From NCBI GenBank assembly GCA_900541175.1, contig UQIT01000028.1, positions 1 to 27,121 of the forward strand: a DNA stretch of 27,121 nt, written 5' to 3'. The position numbers and the translations under genes are program-made. Shown one piece after another: positions 22,618 through 27,121 of this stretch. Within the stretch, counting starts at the first letter, position 1. Every line of letters begins with the position of its first letter. The DNA comes from an uncultured Collinsella sp. (GTDB taxonomy: Bacteria; Actinomycetota; Coriobacteriia; Coriobacteriales; Coriobacteriaceae). Below the pieces are notes generated by a model that was given only the letters and a program-made list of their open reading frames with translations, was not told the DNA's origin and ran no database searches.

Positions 22618-25059
22618 CTACCCCAGCGAACGGTTGAGGGAGCCGAGCTCGTCGTTGCCCATGGTGCGCCACATTTGGAAGATGCAACCGCGTGCCAGGA
22701 AAAAGAAGCCGTTGTCGACCAGTTGCACAGCGGCATCTGCAAGCTGATTCGTCACGGCGGACACTGGCGGCAGCTCGAGTCCAGCCTTGCGGATGGTCTC
22801 GACCGCTTCCTCGAACGTCGGAGGCTCGCTGACGCCCATCTCGTTCATAAGGCCCTGCATTTCTTCCAGCGCGCTGCTGCCCGATTCCTCACCGCGCGGC
22901 ACCAGACGGTAACAAGCCAGCGCCAGGTCGAGCTGATCACAATTCCAATAGGCAAACGCCAAGCGATAGAACAGGTAGCCGATTGCAGAACGATCGCTGG
23001 CAATACGTAGGCCGTGGCGCGCCACCTCGATAATCTCGTCAAAGCGCTCCAGACGCGCAAGCACGTTGATGAGCGCAAAGTGCGATTGCATGGACGAGCG
23101 CGCCAGATCGTAAAGATGGCGCACCTCGGGCAGCGCTCGTTCAAAGTCCTCTTGCTCGGCGTAAAAGCTGCAGATCTCGTGCTGGGCAAAGTACAGCGCA
23201 TCGGGCGCACGAAGGATTCGCACAGAGCGGTCTTCTTCCAACACCGGTAGCACCATGCGCACCAGCTGGTTATCGCAAAACTGCGTTTGAACCGGACCTG
23301 TCGCCAAAAGCTCGGCGACAGCGCACTTAGCCTCCAACTCCTCGACAAGGCGGGAAAAGCCTTCAAAAGCACCTGTACGGTCGACTTTTGCCTGCTCGCG
23401 CAATTCAACAACACGGGCCACGTATGGGTCGTCGTCCTCTTCCATGACCTCCAACTCGTCAGCCGTATCGGCAAGCAGCAGATCGCGCAGCGCCGGCGGC
23501 AGCGTGCGATGGTCATCACGCGGACGAGCATGAACCTCCGCAGGCTCAATCGTCTCCGGAGCGGTTGACTCATACGCCTCAAGCACACGCTTGCACGGCA
23601 TATCGTCCATGTCCATGCTCTCAAGATCCTTGGCGACAGGCACGCAATCGGCCAGATAGGCCGCGCGCTCAAAGAAATACGTTGCGACAACGCGCTCGCC
23701 CTGCTCGCTGTCGGGAGCAGCAATCTGCACATAGCAGCGCGTGATGCAGGTGCCCGCGGCAAAACACGCTGCCGCAAGCGTGAGTGCCACGCGCGCATCG
23801 TGCTCCGCGGCCCAGATCGCGCGCGTGTCCTCGTCCAGCTCGCGCCAGGCGTCATCTTGAGCGTCGTATTCACGTTGCGGCATGGCATCAACGACAGAGC
23901 GTCCAAACCGAACGAGCATAATCCCCTCGGCAACGTTTGCCCGATAGGTATAGTCGAGCCGCGTGACCACGTTGAGCGCCTCAACGATTCGCGCAAAACG
24001 GGTGCGCACGTCCCACTCGCCGCCTGGCTGGCACGAAACCGTTCCCGGCTTGGCCCACGGGTTATCGCTCGAGGCCGTATCGAGCAGTCGGGGAACATCG
24101 TTGGTCGTCTTGGCGATATGCCACGCATCAAAGAGCGCGCAGCCCTCAAGGCTCGGCGAGGATGCCGCAGGGGCCAATCCGGCCCCGATGCGCTCGAGGA
24201 TGCCGGAGAGGCGGTTGAGACGGCACTCGATGGCAAGCAGCATGTCAATCTCGTCCTGGTCCAGCAGGCTACGATCAAAATTGAGATAGAACAACTTTGA
24301 CCGGTCGATGCGCGCTAGGCTCATTTCTGACTTGGCGGCAATGGTGCGCAGACGGGGCAAGTCGACCTCGCTCATAAGGGCGGCGGCATAACGCTCGATA
24401 CCGCTCGGATTCTCGGCATGGTCGACACGGTAGAGCAGCGTCTCGATAGCGTCAGGTAGCGGTGCCGTGTTAAAGCCCAAAAACACCTCGACCGGCTCGG
24501 GCAACTTTACGAGCTTTATTTTGTCGACAACGTTTTGCATGTCCGCATCGAGACCGTCGACGCCCGCCGTGTTCGCAATAGCGCTTTCGGAGTTGGCAAA
24601 TATCACGTAGCGCAAGAACATCGAGGCCATGAACTCACCGTAAGGAAGGGCGCGGGTCGAATTCCATGTCTCGTGGTCGGACTGCTCGCGCATGGGGCCT
24701 TCGGGAGAGCCGGCAGTTTGCGCACACGCGCGCATTGCACCGTTGGCTTTCCTTACCATAATCTCACCAATACTGGAATCCGACTCGTCAAGGACCAGTT
24801 CCATGTCGGGATCGTTGGGCAGCGGAGCCTCGCTGACGGGGCGGTCCACCTTGTACACCTCACCCGAAACGCTTACGTAGCCCAAAAGCGACACATGACT
24901 TTTGCCAACGAACTCGACGACATAACAAGATTCATGCTGATCCTCGCCAAAGAGTTTCCAGACCACGCCATATGAGCGTCCCGCAGGCTGCTCGGGCATC
25001 GCCGGAAAGCGCTTCTTGGGATCGAGAAACCTGAGCTTGTATGTCGGACGCTCTGCCAC
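22618..25059 (-). CDS. Large protein of unknown function with helical-repeat C-terminus, 813 residues
   Basis: I do not recognise the family. No signal peptide or convincing membrane segment is seen, so it is probably cytoplasmic. The first 110 residues (RPTYKLRFLDPKKRFPAMPE onward) look like a beta-rich domain. Residues about 120-480 are mixed, with several Trp and Cys. Residues about 510-560 are acidic and low-complexity (ELEVMEEDDDP). The C-terminal part, about 600-740, has paired helices such as EQEDFERALPEVRHLYDLARS, spaced like TPR units (IGYLFYRLAFAYWNCDQLDLALACY), suggesting protein binding. The start is GTG at 25059 after AGGGTGA; the ATG-free 5' region has a GTCGCGA hairpin at 25097-25115. 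It stands alone between tRNA genes. Possibly lineage-specific to Coriobacteriia (inference). Confidence 0.85.
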   Translation of the reverse strand: MAERPTYKLRFLDPKKRFPAMPEQPAGRSYGVVWKLFGEDQHESCYVVEFVGKSHVSLLGYVSVSGEVYKVDRPVSEAPLPNDPDMELVLDESDSSIGEIMVRKANGAMRACAQTAGSPEGPMREQSDHETWNSTRALPYGEFMASMFLRYVIFANSESAIANTAGVDGLDADMQNVVDKIKLVKLPEPVEVFLGFNTAPLPDAIETLLYRVDHAENPSGIERYAAALMSEVDLPRLRTIAAKSEMSLARIDRSKLFYLNFDRSLLDQDEIDMLLAIECRLNRLSGILERIGAGLAPAASSPSLEGCALFDAWHIAKTTNDVPRLLDTASSDNPWAKPGTVSCQPGGEWDVRTRFARIVEALNVVTRLDYTYRANVAEGIMLVRFGRSVVDAMPQREYDAQDDAWRELDEDTRAIWAAEHDARVALTLAAACFAAGTCITRCYVQIAAPDSEQGERVVATYFFERAAYLADCVPVAKDLESMDMDDMPCKRVLEAYESTAPETIEPAEVHARPRDDHRTLPPALRDLLLADTADELEVMEEDDDPYVARVVELREQAKVDRTGAFEGFSRLVEELEAKCAVAELLATGPVQTQFCDNQLVRMVLPVLEEDRSVRILRAPDALYFAQHEICSFYAEQEDFERALPEVRHLYDLARSSMQSHFALINVLARLERFDEIIEVARHGLRIASDRSAIGYLFYRLAFAYWNCDQLDLALACYRLVPRGEESGSSALEEMQGLMNEMGVSEPPTFEEAVETIRKAGLELPPVSAVTNQLADAAVQLVDNGFFFLARGCIFQMWRTMGNDELGSLNRSLG

Positions 25060-25183
25060 GAAATATCACCCTGATCGGTCGCTTGAAGAAGGAGTGGTCG
25101 CGAATAAGTCGCGACACCTACTCGGAATCTTACACGAGTCGACAGGAAATCGTCCCTTTGGACGAAAGCACTCAAGCTGGCGT

Positions 25184-25213
25184 AAAAGAAAAGCCCCCGT
25201 TGCCGGGAGCTTT
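25184..25213 (-). terminator. Terminator of tRNA-Arg, first copy
   Basis: AAAGC-CCCCG (25190-25199) pairs with CGGG-A-GCTTT (25204-25213); the one plus-strand mismatch becomes a G-T wobble on the minus strand. TTTTCTTTT follows on that strand. Confidence 0.85.
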
Positions 25214-25222
25214 AATCTCAAA

Positions 25223-25299
25223 TGGTGCGGCGTATAGGATTCGAACCTATGACGTTCTGATTCGTAGTCAGACCCTCTATCCAGCTGAGGTAACGCCGC
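25223..25299 (-). tRNA. tRNA-Arg (anticodon ACG), first copy
   Basis: 77 bases with encoded CCA. On the minus strand the acceptor GCGGCGT pairs with ACGCCGC, the anticodon stem TCTGA/TCAGA encloses CTACGAA with ACG, and the T-loop is TTCGAAT. The first anticodon base is normally edited to inosine by TadA so that CGU, CGC and CGA are read. It is identical to the copy at 25650-25726. Confidence 0.97.
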
Positions 25300-25311
25300 G
25301 ACTTGTTGATT

Positions 25312-25340
25312 ATTATGCACATGAACTGAATAATCGTCAA
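25312..25340 (-). promoter_or_regulatory. Promoter of tRNA-Arg, first copy
   Basis: TTGACG (25335-25340) and CATAAT (25312-25317) on the minus strand with a 17-base spacer, 13 bases before the tRNA: a near-consensus housekeeping promoter. Confidence 0.75.
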
Positions 25341-25420
25341 GCGTTTTTCAAAAAAAGTTATTGAATTTGATTTTTACTCATTTTGACCACTTGATGCGAT
25401 CTTCGACGCATCGCGATATA

Positions 25421-25447
25421 AGAAAAGCCTCCGTTACCGGAGGCTTT
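25421..25447 (-). terminator. Terminator of the broken tRNA-Arg unit
   Basis: AAAGCCTCCG (25424-25433) pairs perfectly with CGGAGGCTTT (25438-25447) around TTAC; TTAT follows on the minus strand. It is the same kind of hairpin that follows both intact tRNA-Arg genes, kept behind a broken one. Confidence 0.8.
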
Positions 25448-25457
25448 AAAATTCAAT

Positions 25458-25477
25458 TGGTGCGGCGTATAGGATTC
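25458..25477 (-). pseudogene. Truncated third tRNA-Arg copy (3' 20 bases only)
   Basis: Twenty bases identical to the 3' end of the two intact tRNA-Arg genes, from inside the T-loop (GAATCC) to CCA. From 25478 to about 25600 the sequence is unrelated and highly palindromic (for example GCGCA with TGCGC, GCCCGCGGGC, AAAACGC-TCC-GCGTTTT, CCTCGACCGAGG). Near its far end GGTTCGAATCC appears on the plus strand (25584-25594), a second T-arm half in inverted orientation. So the copy is broken and rearranged. Confidence 0.7.
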
Positions 25478-25607
25478 CGCGCATCCGCTGCGCGGATCCG
25501 CACCGGCTTCGCCCGCCTGCCGGCGCGCTCGCCCGCGGGCTAAAAAACGCTCCGCGTTTTCTTGACGCCCGCGCCTCGACCGAGGTTCGAATCCATGCGG
25601 TGGCGGC

Positions 25608-25639
25608 ATAAAAGAAAAGCCCCCGTCGCCGGAGGCTTT
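25608..25639 (-). terminator. Terminator of tRNA-Arg, second copy
   Basis: AAAGCCCCCG (25616-25625) pairs with CGGAGGCTTT (25630-25639) around TCGC, one wobble on the minus strand, followed by TTTTCTTTTAT. Confidence 0.85.
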
Positions 25640-25649
25640 CAATTTCAAT

Positions 25650-25726
25650 TGGTGCGGCGTATAGGATTCGAACCTATGACGTTCTGATTCGTAGTCAGAC
25701 CCTCTATCCAGCTGAGGTAACGCCGC
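25650..25726 (-). tRNA. tRNA-Arg (anticodon ACG), second copy
   Basis: Identical over 77 bases to 25223-25299, with the same acceptor, anticodon ACG, T-loop and CCA. Each copy has its own promoter and terminator, so they form two independent transcription units. Confidence 0.97.
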
Positions 25727-25738
25727 AGCGCAAGAAAT

Positions 25739-25767
25739 ATAAAACCACTTTAGCTTATTGGAGTCAA
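25739..25767 (-). promoter_or_regulatory. Promoter of tRNA-Arg, second copy
   Basis: TTGACT (25762-25767) and TTTTAT (25739-25744) on the minus strand with a 17-base spacer, 12 bases before the tRNA. Confidence 0.65.
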
Positions 25768-25803
25768 GCACAATCTCAAACTTTTTTGTGGAACGCAGTT
25801 TTG

Positions 25804-26181
25804 TCATGCTGCTCCGCATATACCGCCGTTCCCCGTACGATTGATTGGCTTTTCGATCACGTCAAACTTGGCATCAAGTTCTCTCAGGAGCGATCTCACC
25901 CGCTGGGCGCAATCATAATCGGCAAACGAGATGCTCAGCATGCGCGCGACCTGGTTGGAAGTCCCAACTCCATAGAAGTGCTCCAGCGCCACAAGCCCCT
26001 CGTGCGTCACAAAGGTCTCGACCACATGCGGCGACTCCTCAAAGCACCATTGGGTCAACGGACCCTCACTCGTCTGCCGAAGCACCAGGCCACCCATGCC
26101 AGACGGCTCACACGTTACAAGCAGGTACTCCCCGCCCTCGTCGCTCTCAAACAAAACCACCCGATCATCAAACAGCTCCAT
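25804..26181 (-). CDS. Small protein of unknown function, 125 residues
   Basis: I do not recognise the family. The protein is acidic and soluble-looking, with no signal peptide or membrane segment. The N-terminal half is probably beta-rich (DDRVVLFESDEGGEYLLVTC, then GGLVLRQTSEG), and the C-terminal half is predicted helical (DYDCAQRVRSLLRELDAKFD). The ATG at 26181 follows AAGGGGGA with a four-base gap, a strong site, and an extended -10 box lies upstream, so it is likely a real gene. No clear terminator is seen before the tRNA-Arg promoter downstream. Confidence 0.75.
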   Translation of the reverse strand: MELFDDRVVLFESDEGGEYLLVTCEPSGMGGLVLRQTSEGPLTQWCFEESPHVVETFVTHEGLVALEHFYGVGTSNQVARMLSISFADYDCAQRVRSLLRELDAKFDVIEKPINRTGNGGICGAA

Positions 26182-26214
26182 CGCGTCCCCCTTCTCTCGC
26201 TCTTATTTAGCAAA

Positions 26215-26242
26215 AGCATAGCAGGTAGATGGCTGTATACAG
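26215..26242 (-). promoter_or_regulatory. Extended -10 promoter and palindrome before the 125-residue gene
   Basis: The minus strand has TGCTATGCT (TATGCT at 26215-26220), an extended -10. Just upstream, CTGTATACAG (26233-26242) is a perfect ten-base palindrome in the -35 area and could be an operator. Confidence 0.45.
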
Positions 26243-26307
26243 AACAGTTGTTCGTGTATTTTCTATTGAGCTGTCCGCACGGCATGGTATGGACCTACGC
26301 ACGAAAT

Positions 26308-26331
26308 AGGGCGCCCCCGAAGGAGCGCCCT
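26308..26331 (-). terminator. Hairpin after serS
   Basis: AGGGCGC (26308-26314) pairs with GCGCCCT (26325-26331), with two more G-C pairs inside. On the minus strand it is followed by ATTTC, a short T-run. It lies 23 bases after the serS stop. Confidence 0.65.
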
Positions 26332-26354
26332 TGCATATCCCCTATGCAGGCAAG

Positions 26355-27121
26355 TTACGCGACCGGCTCGATCTTCTCGAGGCCGCCCATGTAAGGACGC
26401 AGAACCTCGGGAATCGTGATGGTGCCGTCGGCGTTCTGGTAGTTCTCCAGAATGGCGGCCATGGTGCGGCCGGCCGGCAGGCCGGAACCATTGAGGGTGT
26501 GCAGGTAGCGCGAACCCTTGAAGTTCTCGGGGTCGCGATACTTGATGTTGGCGCGGCGAGCCTGGAAGTCACCGCAGTTGGAGCAGGAGCTGATCTCCTT
26601 GTAGGCGTTGTAGCTCGGCAGCCAAACCTCGACGTCGTAGGTCTGACGGGCAGAGAAGCCCAAGTCGCCGGTGCACAGGCTAATCACGCGATACGGAAGG
26701 CCCAGCTGCTGCAGCAGGTACTCGGCCTCGGCGGTCATGCTCTCGAGCTCCTCGTCGGACTCCTCCGGCTTAGCGAACTTGACCATCTCGACCTTGTCGA
26801 ACTCGTGCTGACGGATGATGCCGCGGGTGTCGCGACCGGCGGAACCGGCCTCCTCGCGGAAGCAGGGGGTGAAGGCGGTGTAGCGGCGCGGCAGGGTGTC
26901 GGCATCGAGGACCTCGCCGGCGTGCAGGTTGGTAAGCACGACCTCGGCGGTGGGGATCAGGAAGTTGTCGCCCGAGACGTGATAGGCGTCGTCCTCGAAC
27001 TTGGGCAGCTGGCCCGTGCCAAACATGGTCTGACGCTTGACGACGATAGGCGGCCACCACTCCTTGAAGCCACGGCTGGGGGGGGGATCGAGGGAGAAGG
27101 TGATGAGGGCGCAGGAGCAGT
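26355..27121 (-). CDS. serS: Seryl-tRNA synthetase, C-terminal part (cut by window edge)
   Basis: Charges tRNA-Ser (and tRNA-Sec if present) with serine. The visible 255 codons cover the catalytic core: WWPPIVVKRQTMFGTGQLPKF, the TAEV block LIPTAEVVLTNLHAGE, motif 2 FREEAGSAGRDTRGIIRQHEF, the region YKEISSCSNCGDFQARRANI, and motif 3 NGSGLPAGRTMAAILENYQN. The N-terminal coiled-coil arm that binds the long variable arm of tRNA-Ser lies beyond the right edge, so ATG 27026 is not the start. Near the edge the reading frame gives ITFSLDPPPSRGF where a SerS would be expected to read LDLH-type residues; the PPP comes from a run of nine G at 27078-27086, possibly a sequence error. Confidence 0.96.
   Translation of the reverse strand, partial: CSCALITFSLDPPPSRGFKEWWPPIVVKRQTMFGTGQLPKFEDDAYHVSGDNFLIPTAEVVLTNLHAGEVLDADTLPRRYTAFTPCFREEAGSAGRDTRGIIRQHEFDKVEMVKFAKPEESDEELESMTAEAEYLLQQLGLPYRVISLCTGDLGFSARQTYDVEVWLPSYNAYKEISSCSNCGDFQARRANIKYRDPENFKGSRYLHTLNGSGLPAGRTMAAILENYQNADGTITIPEVLRPYMGGLEKIEPVA

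Noticed and set aside
21576..22742. A 388-codon minus-strand frame over dacA and tRNA-Ser
   Set aside because: It crosses a tRNA gene and two terminators and opposes a gene with SxxK, SGN and KTG motifs.
25184..25726. A CRISPR array from the repeated tRNA units
   Set aside because: The repeats are tRNA genes and their terminators with unequal spacing; no short regular repeat-spacer pattern or cas gene is present.
25358..25819. A 153-codon minus-strand frame over the tRNA-Arg array
   Set aside because: It translates through an intact tRNA and terminators; the peptides are tRNA-derived artefacts.

Overview
The window looks like chromosomal DNA of a Coriobacteriia actinobacterium, most likely Collinsella or a close relative. 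The reasons are the high GC content, the protein style (HisS, SerS and HtpG sequences, tandem YhgE/Pip proteins, a large unfamiliar protein with no recognisable family), and the simple operons with AGGAGG-type ribosome binding sites. The genus is an inference from memory, not a database result. Almost every gene is on the minus strand; the one clear plus-strand gene encodes a D-alanyl-D-alanine carboxypeptidase.

Layout: the left edge holds the N-terminal 316 codons of hisS, followed by an MFS transporter, an M20 amidohydrolase, an EamA-type transporter, and a translationally coupled pair of very large YhgE/Pip membrane proteins. A 441-base hairpin-rich intergenic region then separates these from htpG and a GNAT acetyltransferase. 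Next comes a compact capsule-control operon: cpsC-like Wzz protein, cpsD-like tyrosine kinase and cpsB-like PHP phosphatase, with no glycosyltransferases nearby. Upstream of that lies a phosphate block, pstB-phoB-phoR, with a Pho-box-like 11-bp direct repeat before pstB. A second two-component system of VanR/VanS type is divergent from the carboxypeptidase, and the intergenic region holds an 11-bp-period TTAAG repeat. The right part has tRNA-Ser(GCU), two identical tRNA-Arg(ACG) genes with a broken third copy between them, an 813-residue protein of unknown function, a 125-residue unknown protein, and the C-terminal part of serS, which runs off the right edge.

The signal I find most interesting is a pair of related nested inverted repeats, at 2455-2544 and 10386-10485. 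They share an inner hairpin with the same bulged A, a middle stem with base changes that preserve pairing, and outer stems that are unrelated in sequence but still self-complementary. The first overlaps the stop codon of the amidohydrolase. Neither ends in a T-run, so they do not look like ordinary terminators; they look like a dispersed structured repeat or RNA family. Also notable are two degenerate tRNA pieces (Ser-like at 22330-22391, Arg-like at 25458-25477) and the likely autoregulated cell-wall and phosphate circuits.

Working together: PhoB/PhoR and PstB would handle phosphate starvation. The VanR/VanS-like pair probably senses an envelope signal and may control peptidoglycan trimming by the adjacent carboxypeptidase. 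CpsCDB-type proteins would set polysaccharide chain length and export. The YhgE/Pip pair forms another envelope complex. The middle of the window is therefore rich in cell-envelope functions.
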